Assembly: GCA_002426795.1 (NCBI GenBank)
Contig: DINQ01000014.1
Span: 1-44,737 of the forward strand
From: Bacteroidales bacterium UBA5536
Lineage (GTDB): Bacteria; Bacteroidota; Bacteroidia; Bacteroidales; F082
Direction: 5' to 3'
DNA length: 44,737 bases
A program made the translations under genes and the position numbers. Every line of letters starts with the position of its first letter. Position 1 is the first letter of the stretch. Below are positions 7,269-13,813 of the stretch, piece after piece. Under the pieces are notes generated by a model. It did no database searches, had not been told where the DNA came from, and worked only from the letters and a program-made list of their open reading frames with translations.

Positions 7269-9221
7269 CTATTCTGTTTTTAGCAACTTAAGCACCTTCG
7301 TCTGTCCGGAAGCGGTTATTTTGATCAGGTAAAGTCCCTGACCTGCAGAGGTAGCATCCCAATCGTATTGGTACGCGCCAGGCAATTGGTTTTTAACCTT
7401 CAACTCAGTAACTTTTGTGCCAAAAGCACTATATATTTCAAGGAGAATATCCGTGGGTTGCTTTACATTAAACCGAATTGTGGCTGAATTGGAAACCGGA
7501 TTTGGATAGATATCAGCGCTGAACGCCTCTATTGCTGCATTAACTTGTAGAATTTGCAGGATAATATTCCGGTTTTCATAATAACTGAATGTACCGTCAT
7601 ACTGACCCAGAATCAGGTCAGGGTCGCCATCTCCGTCGAGATCGGCAAAAGCAGGTGTTGAATTTTGGTCCGTTTCGATCCCTGCCATAACAAATGCATC
7701 CTCTACCCAGCTTCCGTTTTGGTTTTCATAATAACGCAACGCGCCCGATAGCTTGCCGCACAAGATGTCGAGGTCGCCGTCAAAATCCAGATCAACCAGG
7801 GCCGGAACTGCATTTGAGCCAGGATTTACACCTGCAAAAAAGCCAGGAATCAGCACCCAGACAGGACTTGTTGAGGTTCCCTGATTTTCGATATAATTGA
7901 TCACACCAGCTTCATTGCCTGCAACAATATCAAGATCGCCATCCTGATCATAATCAACAAGTCTGGGTGCAGTCCAACCTCCCAGAGAGATGCTCTGCAA
8001 AGCCTCGGTCACCAAAGTGAAACCAAAACCTGTATTGCGGTGGTAGTACAATTTGCCGCTCAAATCGCCCACGATGGCATCGGCCAGTCCGTCACCATTC
8101 ACATCGCCCATGGCAACCGCACTGTAGATGGAGTGCTTCAGAGAGGCAAAGGCCGCACTGTTTTCTTCCCAGGCTGGTCCGGAAGGCGTTCCGGTGTTCC
8201 GGTAATATTTGATATCACCCAGCTGGCTGCCCGAAAACATGTCGAGATCGCCATCATTGTCATAATCGTAAAAATAAGGATTGCTGGCTCCTCCCACATC
8301 AATCACACCTCCGAAAAGTGCTGTATTGATCTGCCAGGCAGCCGCAGAAGGTGTTCCGGAATTTACATAATAGCTCAATGGTCCGGAAGCAGTTCCAAAA
8401 ACCAGATCAAAAGCGCCGTCGCCTGTTAAATCGACCAGTCCAGGTGAATTCCAATAGGTTTCGTTACCAAGACCTGCAAACAACTGAGGGTCAGCCTCCC
8501 ATTGGGGCTGGTTGACATTTCCTGTGTTTTGGTAGTAGATAAACCCATGGCTATCGCGCCCAACCAGCAAATCCGGGTCCTGATCAGCATCCAGGTCACA
8601 AAACACCGGATAGGCATATAGACCGACATCACCGATTTCGCTGACTGCCGCTTCTGAAAATTGAGCCTCACCGGCTGTTCCGGTATTGGTGTAAAGTTTT
8701 ACCACCCCACTCTCGCTCAAACCGACCACCAGATCGAGATCGCCGTCGCCGTCTACATCGGCCAGGTCGGGCACAGGGCTGCTTCCTACCTCAAGTCCCG
8801 AAAAGAAGTTTTCCACCTTTTCGAACACCGCTTGGTTGACTGTACCTGCATTGAGAAAAAGGCTTAATCCAGTGAAACCACCTGCCACGAAATCAAGCAG
8901 CCCATCGTTGTTGAGGTCGTGACAAACGCCCATTTCAGCATCCAACGGACTGATGCTGCCGAAAATATTTTCCCCAATAACAAAAGAAGGTGAATTTGCA
9001 CTGCCCGTGTTTTCGATGAACAAGGGAGCTTCGTTGATGTTTCCAATCCACATATCGGCATCGCCATCACCGTCCAGATCGGCGAAACGCGGCTGCGAAA
9101 ATGGCAGGCTGGGTATACCACTGGGGTTGAAGATGGCATCATTTTGCACCCAGGGCTGAGCACAAAGCTGGGTCCAGGAAAATATCAACACCATCAAAGA
9201 TAAGCTACTGATTTTCTTCAT
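7269..9221 (-). CDS. FG-GAP/VCBS repeat protein with T9SS sorting domain
   Basis: This is a 650-residue exported protein. The signal peptide is residues 1-21 (ends QLCAQ). The body contains about ten repeat cores with the calcium-loop pattern, such as DLDGDGDADMWIGN, DVDGDGDLDLVVGL, DYDNDGDLDMFSGS, DVNGDGLADAIVGD, DYDQDGDLDIVAGN and DLDGDGDPDLILGQ, spaced about 45-55 residues, often followed by YYxNTGT. The C-terminal T9SS domain runs from IYPNPVSNSA to the basic end KLLKTE. It probably forms one or two calcium-bound propellers on the cell surface. It is convergent with the NtrC-like gene at 27 bases and shares the architecture of the 3761-5989 product, so the two are likely paralogues that flank the regulator. 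Confidence 0.9.
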   Translation of the reverse strand: MKKISSLSLMVLIFSWTQLCAQPWVQNDAIFNPSGIPSLPFSQPRFADLDGDGDADMWIGNINEAPLFIENTGSANSPSFVIGENIFGSISPLDAEMGVCHDLNNDGLLDFVAGGFTGLSLFLNAGTVNQAVFEKVENFFSGLEVGSSPVPDLADVDGDGDLDLVVGLSESGVVKLYTNTGTAGEAQFSEAAVSEIGDVGLYAYPVFCDLDADQDPDLLVGRDSHGFIYYQNTGNVNQPQWEADPQLFAGLGNETYWNSPGLVDLTGDGAFDLVFGTASGPLSYYVNSGTPSAAAWQINTALFGGVIDVGGASNPYFYDYDNDGDLDMFSGSQLGDIKYYRNTGTPSGPAWEENSAAFASLKHSIYSAVAMGDVNGDGLADAIVGDLSGKLYYHRNTGFGFTLVTEALQSISLGGWTAPRLVDYDQDGDLDIVAGNEAGVINYIENQGTSTSPVWVLIPGFFAGVNPGSNAVPALVDLDFDGDLDILCGKLSGALRYYENQNGSWVEDAFVMAGIETDQNSTPAFADLDGDGDPDLILGQYDGTFSYYENRNIILQILQVNAAIEAFSADIYPNPVSNSATIRFNVKQPTDILLEIYSAFGTKVTELKVKNQLPGAYQYDWDATSAGQGLYLIKITASGQTKVLKLLKTE

Positions 9222-9330
9222 TTTATTCTGGTTTGGTTCTGTCGGGATTAGTGAAAGAAAACGTCAAATCTTCTTTTTTTCAACAACTGATTCCGAGCTA
9301 AATTAGTGAAAATAAGTTTGCTGCCTTCGA

Positions 9331-9360
9331 TTGCACCTGATGAAAAATATTGTAGCTTTG
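9331..9360 (+). promoter_or_regulatory. Promoter of tmRNA
   Basis: TTG at 9331-9333, 19 bases, then TAGCTTTG at 9353-9360, a full match to TAnnTTTG. It lies about 50 bases ahead of the mature tmRNA 5' end, which would be cut out by RNase P. Confidence 0.7.
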
Positions 9361-9409
9361 CAGCCCGTTTTCGGCACGATTTGTGCAGGATACAGAAATA
9401 TAATCATTT

Positions 9410-9806
9410 GGGGCTGACCGGTTTTGACAGCAAGATGAATGGTTATGTAAGCATGCCGAGCCTTGCGATGACGCTCGTTAATCTTGATCGTGAACAACAA
9501 TTGGCGAAACTAACTACGCTCTCGCTGCGTAATCGAAGTTTAGTAGATTACTGCTTCATCCCGACACAAGGTGACGGGACGAGACATCCCGCGGGTGGAC
9601 ACGCCTGATTCCGGCCCGAGCCCGGGGTGCTAATCAACTTTAGGCTAGTCTTGCGATGGCTTCGGTCGCAAGGCGAAAACACAGAAGATAAGTGGCTGTT
9701 TAGGATGCCTTTTTCCTTGCAACCAACGAAAACCAAGAAAAGGATAAGCATGTAGAAAGCTTGATGGTTCCTTGTTTGGACGAGGGTTCGACTCCCTCCA
9801 GCTCCA
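9410..9806 (+). ncRNA. ssrA: tmRNA (SsrA)
   Basis: This is transfer-messenger RNA, which rescues stalled ribosomes and tags their products for degradation. The 5' end GGGGCTGACCGGTTTTGAC and the 3' end GGGTTCGACTCCCTCCAGCTCC form the tRNA-like part. The 7-bp acceptor stem pairs GGGGCTG with CAGCTCC (one G-U), with A at 9806 as discriminator. CCA is not encoded (the genome continues CAAT). The tag frame is 9503-9532: GGC GAA ACT AAC TAC GCT CTC GCT GCG TAA, giving GETNYALAA. Known Bacteroides tags are close to GENNYALAA. A terminator follows at 9811-9839. Length is 397 nt, in the normal range. Confidence 0.95.
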
Positions 9807-9810
9807 CAAT

Positions 9811-9839
9811 AAAAAAAGCAGCATAACAGCTGCTTTTTT
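9811..9839 (+). terminator. Terminator of tmRNA
   Basis: AGCAGC (9817-9822) pairs with GCTGCT (9829-9834) around a 6-base loop, and T6 follows. The A7 before the stem lets it work in both directions. Confidence 0.85.
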
Positions 9840-9918
9840 GTTAAATGTCTGCCAATACTGCAGCCAGCTTTGAAGTTTGATTTTTTAATTTGGCTGTAAA
9901 TCCAGTGCTTAAAATTTG

Positions 9919-9926
9919 TACTTTTG
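9919..9926 (+). promoter_or_regulatory. -7 element for tRNA-Arg
   Basis: TACTTTTG matches TAnnTTTG and ends 10 bases before the tRNA. A TTTG lies upstream at 9889-9892, but the 26-base spacing is longer than the usual 19-20, so only the -7 element is well supported. Confidence 0.55.
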
Positions 9927-9936
9927 CAGCCTTATT

Positions 9937-10011
9937 GGCCCCATAGTTCAATGGATAGAATATAAGATTCCGGTTCTTACGATCTGGGTTCGAATCCCGG
10001 TGGGGTCACCA
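9937..10011 (+). tRNA. tRNA-Arg (anticodon CCG)
   Basis: Full cloverleaf: acceptor GGCCCCA with TGGGGTC (one G-U), D stem GTTC/GAAT, anticodon stem TAAGA/TCTTA with loop TTCCGGT, anticodon CCG at 9970-9972, T stem CTGGG/CCCGG with loop TTCGAAT. Discriminator A at 10008 and CCA encoded at 10009-10011. It reads the codon CGG. Confidence 0.95.
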
Positions 10012-10012
10012 C

Positions 10013-10045
10013 GATAACCTTCAGTTCACTGAGGGTTATTTTTTT
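10013..10045 (+). terminator. Terminator behind tRNA-Arg
   Basis: ATAACCTTCAG pairs with CTGAGGGTTAT (one G-U) and is followed by a T run. It starts directly after the encoded CCA. Confidence 0.8.
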
Positions 10046-10112
10046 GCAAACCAGAAACTTACGAGCCATTTAATGTAATATGAGTATCAGGAAACATGCA
10101 TAAAAAGTTAAT

Positions 10113-10194
10113 GATTTTCTTCGTTTGCCCCAACCCTAAAGGGAGCGAAGAAAATCAATTACTCCCTTTAGGGTAGGGGTAAATAATTGATTTT
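10113..10194. repeat. Nested inverted repeats with competing pairings
   Basis: Four kinds of arms overlap. GATTTTCTTCG (10113-10123) pairs perfectly with CGAAGAAAATC (10146-10156). CCCCAACCCTAAAGGGA pairs with TCCCTTTAGGGTAGGGG (16 of 17). AAAATCAATTA (10151-10161) pairs perfectly with TAATTGATTTT (10184-10194). These pairings exclude each other. The rest of the gap from 10046 to 10319 shows nothing else. It lies between the tRNA and the 3' end of the MBL-fold gene. Confidence 0.75.
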
Positions 10195-10319
10195 CCATTA
10201 GATACGAAATTATATTCATCAATACCGATACTCAATTAATGTATTCTTTCAAGCGTGATACTACAGATCAATTTTTTACAAAAATAAACAATAAAAGGCA
10301 GTTCTTATCAGCCAGCAAT

Positions 10320-11363
10320 CTATTCAAACTGCTTCCACCATTCTACAGACTTATTGCCTGTTTCTGGCATCACCAAAGCGCCTATTTCGGGAGTTAAAAA
10401 TCTAATATTCTTTGCATTTGCCTCGGCAGCAAACCGTTCCACAGGCTCTTTCCAGGGATGCAATGCCAGCGCAAAACCGGCCCAATGAACAGGAACAGCA
10501 CACGTTGCCTGTACATCCATCGCTGCCTGTACGCTCTCTTCGGGATACATATGGATCTGGTGCCAGAGCTCGTTGTACTGCCCGCACTCCACAAAGGCCA
10601 GATCGAAAGACCCGAGTCGCTTCCCGATTTCTTTGAAATGAATTCCATAACCACCATCACCTGAATGCAGGATGTTTTCGGTGGAGGTTTTGATCGCCCA
10701 GCCTCCCCAAAGCGACTTCGCCCGGTCGGTGATTCCGCGCCCCGAAAAATGTCGTGAGGGCGTAAAAGTGATGTCAATCCCTTCAAACTTGGTTTGTTCC
10801 CACCAATCAAACTCTTGGATTTGTGCCGGATCAATCCCCCAGCTCTGCAGGTGACGTGCCACACCCAAGGCCACAAAATACTGCTTAACCTTCGGCTTTA
10901 ACTTTTTGATGCTGTCATAATCAAGGTGATCATAATGGTCATGGGTCAGCAACATCAGGTCGATTTCAGGCAAGTGACCAATGATCTCAAGCGTGTACTC
11001 CGAAAAGCGTTTTGTAGCAAAAGGCGCGATGGGTGAAGCGTCAGGACCCAACATTGGGTCAATGAGCAGGGTGAGTCCGTTGAGGCGCAACAGCACTACC
11101 GAATGACCAAACCAGACGAATTTTACCTTGTCCGACGGTGCCAAAAACGCTTCTTTATCGAAGGGTTGTATCGGCAGTTTCTGCTTGGGCTCACGGCCTT
11201 CGCGTTCGCAAAACTGTTTCCGCAGCAGGCCGGGCATGGTCCTGAAATTGATTTCCATGGTGGTTTCTTCCAGGTTTTGAAAGCGTTTACCATCCCATTG
11301 AGGCGAAGCTGCATAGGCTTCTGCATGTTTTTTCGTGAACCGGCCGCCAAATTGTTTTCTCAT
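10320..11363 (-). CDS. MBL-fold metal-dependent hydrolase, NAPE-PLD/UlaG-like
   Basis: This 347-residue cytosolic protein has the metallo-beta-lactamase fold. The zinc motif THDHYDHLD (His141, His143, Asp145, His146) is intact. Later ligands are in RHFSGRG and HSGDGGYG. The N-terminus (RKQFGGRFTKK, then WDGKRFQNLEET) and the pattern VWFGHSVVLLRLNGLTLLIDPML match the branch that includes N-acyl-phosphatidylethanolamine phospholipase D-like and UlaG-like lactonases. The substrate is not known. It is the last gene of a run of minus-strand genes with tetR, the SDR and the NAD(P)-binding protein, 29 bases behind the latter, and is probably under the same TetR control. Confidence 0.85.
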   Translation of the reverse strand: MRKQFGGRFTKKHAEAYAASPQWDGKRFQNLEETTMEINFRTMPGLLRKQFCEREGREPKQKLPIQPFDKEAFLAPSDKVKFVWFGHSVVLLRLNGLTLLIDPMLGPDASPIAPFATKRFSEYTLEIIGHLPEIDLMLLTHDHYDHLDYDSIKKLKPKVKQYFVALGVARHLQSWGIDPAQIQEFDWWEQTKFEGIDITFTPSRHFSGRGITDRAKSLWGGWAIKTSTENILHSGDGGYGIHFKEIGKRLGSFDLAFVECGQYNELWHQIHMYPEESVQAAMDVQATCAVPVHWAGFALALHPWKEPVERFAAEANAKNIRFLTPEIGALVMPETGNKSVEWWKQFE

Positions 11364-11392
11364 ACTGGTTGTTTTAATGATTTCGAAATTCG

Positions 11393-12073
11393 TTAATGTG
11401 GATGTGCCCCCGCCAGCAATTGAATATCTTTTGGTTGAATGATATTCTGCTGGTAACCGAACAACATTGAATGAACCATGGCTTTGCCAAGCTGGGTGGT
11501 ATTCACCACGGACTGAGGCGCCAGAAATTTCACAAGCTTAACCAGCCACATAAAATAATCATACATAAACTGGTACATTTTCGTGCTTGAACGGATGCCC
11601 CTGAGCGGGATGATCATGCCCGGACGAAACATAAAAGCCTGCCGAAAACCCATTTTCAGGAGATCGTTTTCGGTTTTGCCTTTTACCCGCGCCCACATCA
11701 TTCTGCCTTTTTCGGTGGAATCGGTGCCTTGCCCCGAAACATAATTGAAAGTCATATCCGGATTGAGCGCAAACAGCACTTTGGCTAATGCCAGCGTAAA
11801 ATCATAGGTAATGCGTTTATACTGTTCCTCATTGAGTCCGGCAGCACTCACGCCCATGCAGGAAAAACAGGCATCGCAGCCTTTTAATTGGTCGTTTAGC
11901 TGGCTAAAATCACTGAAATCACTGTGAATAATCTCTTTTAATTTTGGGTGCTTCATGCCCAGACTTCGCCTGCCAATCACCAGCACTTCACCGATTTGTT
12001 CGTGGTCGAGGCACTCCAGTAACACGCCTTTGCCTACCATGCCGGTAGCGCCTGTAATTATAACTTTCTTCAT
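11393..12073 (-). CDS. NAD(P)-binding atypical SDR / epimerase-like protein
   Basis: This 226-residue Rossmann protein has the nucleotide-binding loop TGATGMVGKG near the N-terminus (residues about 8-17) and a conserved CFSCMGVSAAG segment. These resemble the HTATIP2/YbjT-type atypical short-chain dehydrogenases often annotated as NAD-dependent epimerases. The classical YxxxK catalytic pair is not obvious, so the catalytic role is open. No signal peptide. It follows the SDR gene by 16 bases and precedes the MBL-fold gene by 29 bases, which fits one transcript. Confidence 0.8.
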   Translation of the reverse strand: MKKVIITGATGMVGKGVLLECLDHEQIGEVLVIGRRSLGMKHPKLKEIIHSDFSDFSQLNDQLKGCDACFSCMGVSAAGLNEEQYKRITYDFTLALAKVLFALNPDMTFNYVSGQGTDSTEKGRMMWARVKGKTENDLLKMGFRQAFMFRPGMIIPLRGIRSSTKMYQFMYDYFMWLVKLVKFLAPQSVVNTTQLGKAMVHSMLFGYQQNIIQPKDIQLLAGAHPH

Positions 12074-12089
12074 ATTATTAGATATCTGT

Positions 12090-12878
12090 TTATTTGGTCT
12101 GTTGCATTTGTTTCACTTGCTTCATGAGCAATTTCTTGGGCGTCAGCGGGATCATCGACATCATCAACTTTTGGCCTGCGGTAACTCCTGAAATAACATC
12201 GAGCCTGCCTTTGAGCATGCCGTTGTAACCATCTTCGGCAACGCTGCGCGCACTTGCAGTCTTTTTAAACAAAGGTGTTTTGTCCATGCCCGAAACGGCA
12301 CCAAATTCCGTAGCTGTCGCTCCGGGCATCAGGTTAGTGATGGTGACCTTTGTTCCCGACAATTCTTCGGCAATGGCATTGCTCAGAGAAGCCACAAAGG
12401 CTTTGGTAGCAAAATAAACGGCCTGCAACGGACCTGGCATCAGACTGGCTGTTGAGGAAACATTCAGGATTTTACCCTTGTTGCGCTGCACAAAGTCGGG
12501 TAAAAAAAGTCTCGTTAAGGCAGTCAGAGCCAAAACATTCAATTGGATCATTTCATGCTGGCGGGTCCAGTCGAGTTCGTGAAACTGACCAACCAACCCA
12601 AAACCTGCATTGTTGATCAGATAGTCCACCTCAACGCCGGCCTTTTTAAGTTCGTCATATAGTTCTTTTGGCGCATCCGGCAGACTGAGGTCTTTGGCAA
12701 TGGCCAATACTTTGACTCCAAATTTTTGTTCGAGTAGTTTTTTCAATTCTTCCAGTTTACCGGCGCTGCGGGCTACGATCACCAAATCTCCGCCCTTTTC
12801 GGCATGTATGGTGGCCAGTTCTTTTCCGATGCCTGAAGAGGCGCCTGTGATCAATGCTACGTTTTTCATATTTGTCAT
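12090..12878 (-). CDS. SDR-family oxidoreductase
   Basis: This is a 262-residue classical short-chain dehydrogenase/reductase. It has the NAD(P)-binding TGASSGIG (residues 11-18), NNAG (89-92), the catalytic Ser near 141-142 and Tyr155-x-x-x-Lys159 (YFATK). An Arg36-Ser region after the second strand (VIVARSAGKLEELK) favours NADPH. A slightly later ATG (residue 4, MKNVALITG) is also possible. A basic, methionine- and glutamine-rich tail ends the chain. It is the first structural gene after tetR, 46 bases away. A site like the one in front of tetR lies at 12891-12904, so repression by that TetR is likely. Confidence 0.92.
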   Translation of the reverse strand: MTNMKNVALITGASSGIGKELATIHAEKGGDLVIVARSAGKLEELKKLLEQKFGVKVLAIAKDLSLPDAPKELYDELKKAGVEVDYLINNAGFGLVGQFHELDWTRQHEMIQLNVLALTALTRLFLPDFVQRNKGKILNVSSTASLMPGPLQAVYFATKAFVASLSNAIAEELSGTKVTITNLMPGATATEFGAVSGMDKTPLFKKTASARSVAEDGYNGMLKGRLDVISGVTAGQKLMMSMIPLTPKKLLMKQVKQMQQTK

Positions 12879-12890
12879 TTTGTTTTTTAT

Positions 12891-12904
12891 GTGAGTGCTT
12901 ACTT
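12891..12904. promoter_or_regulatory. Putative TetR operator in front of the SDR gene
   Basis: GTGAGTGCTTACTT shares 11 of 14 positions with the site at 13459-13472 (consensus GTGAGTnnTnACTT). Both contain AGT-N4-ACT half sites. It lies 13 bases upstream of the SDR start. Confidence 0.55.
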
Positions 12905-12924
12905 ATTTATATAATCAAAAAAAT

Positions 12925-13452
12925 TTACAATTTGTATTTTGTATGCATAAAGCTGATGACGGCATCCAGGTCGAAGTTCTTTTGCAGGAAATATCGGGTG
13001 GCGATGCCATCAAGGTTGATGAGCAGCAATCGGGCTTCGAGCGCAGGCTCGGGATATCCCATTTTGGAGAATGCTACAGAAAGGGCATGCTCCAGCGGCT
13101 CCATCTTGTGTTCGCCATACACTTCCAGTTCCCATTTGAGTTTATATTGTAGCTTCCAAAAGTCAGATACTTCCTGGTCTTCTGCTACTTTCCTACTCAA
13201 ATTCAAAAATTTACGGATAAGCTCCTGCGGATCTGTCTCAAAAATGATGTCTGCAAAAAAGATCCTGGCTTTTTCTTCTCCATCCAGGAGAATCGCGTCG
13301 CGTAGTCCTTCTTTGTTGCCAAAATGTCGAAAAATCAACCCTTCAGAAACACCAGCTTCTTTCGCAATCTTGCTGGTAGAAGTGGCATTATAGCCTTCGT
13401 TGGCAAACAGCTTTAGCGCAGCAATCAGGATTTTTTCTTTTTTATCTGTCAT
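12925..13452 (-). CDS. TetR/AcrR-family transcriptional repressor
   Basis: The protein has 175 residues from the ATG at 13452. The frame extends 17 codons further upstream, but the conserved N-terminus MTDKKEKILIAALKLFANEGY and the promoter at 13474-13503, with its start point near 13467, place the start here. Residues about 5-50 are the TetR helix-turn-helix (TSTSKIAKEAGVSEGLIFRHFGNKEGL). The rest is a helical ligand-binding and dimerisation domain without a recognisable ligand signature. It heads a minus-strand cluster of two NAD(P)-binding proteins and an MBL-fold hydrolase. A matching operator lies in its own leader and one before the SDR gene, so it should repress itself and the cluster, with release by an unknown small molecule. 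Confidence 0.92.
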   Translation of the reverse strand: MTDKKEKILIAALKLFANEGYNATSTSKIAKEAGVSEGLIFRHFGNKEGLRDAILLDGEEKARIFFADIIFETDPQELIRKFLNLSRKVAEDQEVSDFWKLQYKLKWELEVYGEHKMEPLEHALSVAFSKMGYPEPALEARLLLINLDGIATRYFLQKNFDLDAVISFMHTKYKL

Positions 13453-13458
13453 TCTATT

Positions 13459-13472
13459 GTGAGTAATCACTT
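13459..13472. promoter_or_regulatory. Putative TetR operator in front of tetR
   Basis: GTGAGTAATCACTT contains the palindromic core AGTAATCACT (AGT-N4-ACT) and outer GTGA/TCAC halves. It lies just past the -7 element and 7 bases before the start codon, a usual repressor position. Confidence 0.6.
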
Positions 13473-13473
13473 G

Positions 13474-13503
13474 CAAAAGTAAAACATCTTTTGTTACCGG
13501 CAA
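13474..13503 (-). promoter_or_regulatory. Promoter of tetR
   Basis: On the minus strand: TTG (13501-13503), 19 bases, then TACTTTTG (13474-13481), a full TAnnTTTG match with standard spacing. Confidence 0.7.
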
Positions 13504-13813
13504 GCATTTTGCACATTTTTAACAAAATCGTCAGGCAAAACAACAAATCCCGAAAAGCAGAAAACCATTGGTCTCCATACCTTTCGGGATGCAGTCGAGT
13601 ATCCTCAGATTTTGGGTTACTGTCTACGGTCTTCCAACCTCCACCTTCGAGAGCCTTCCCAAAGTGTCGGGACTATAGCAGGCATCGGGGGGTCTCCCCG
13701 CTTCGCGCTACTTCGGACACACTCCGGTCTTCTGCCGATAACTATCGGCATCGGACTTCGGTCTTCGGTCTCCGATCTTCGGTCTTCGGTCTTCGGTCTT
13801 CAGTCTTCAGTCC
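13504..13813. repeat. Noncoding region with heptamer array and hairpins
   Basis: No gene is visible. 13755-13810 consists of eight 7-bp units of the form TCTTCGG, ending 3 bases before the stop of the PNGase F-like gene. TGCCGATA/TATCGGCA form a perfect 8-bp hairpin (13735-13752). TCCCGAAA near 13548 and TTTCGGGA near 13593 are inverted. The stretch ATCCCGAAAAGCAGAAAA near 13546 matches position 67-84 at the window start with one change. Confidence 0.7.
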
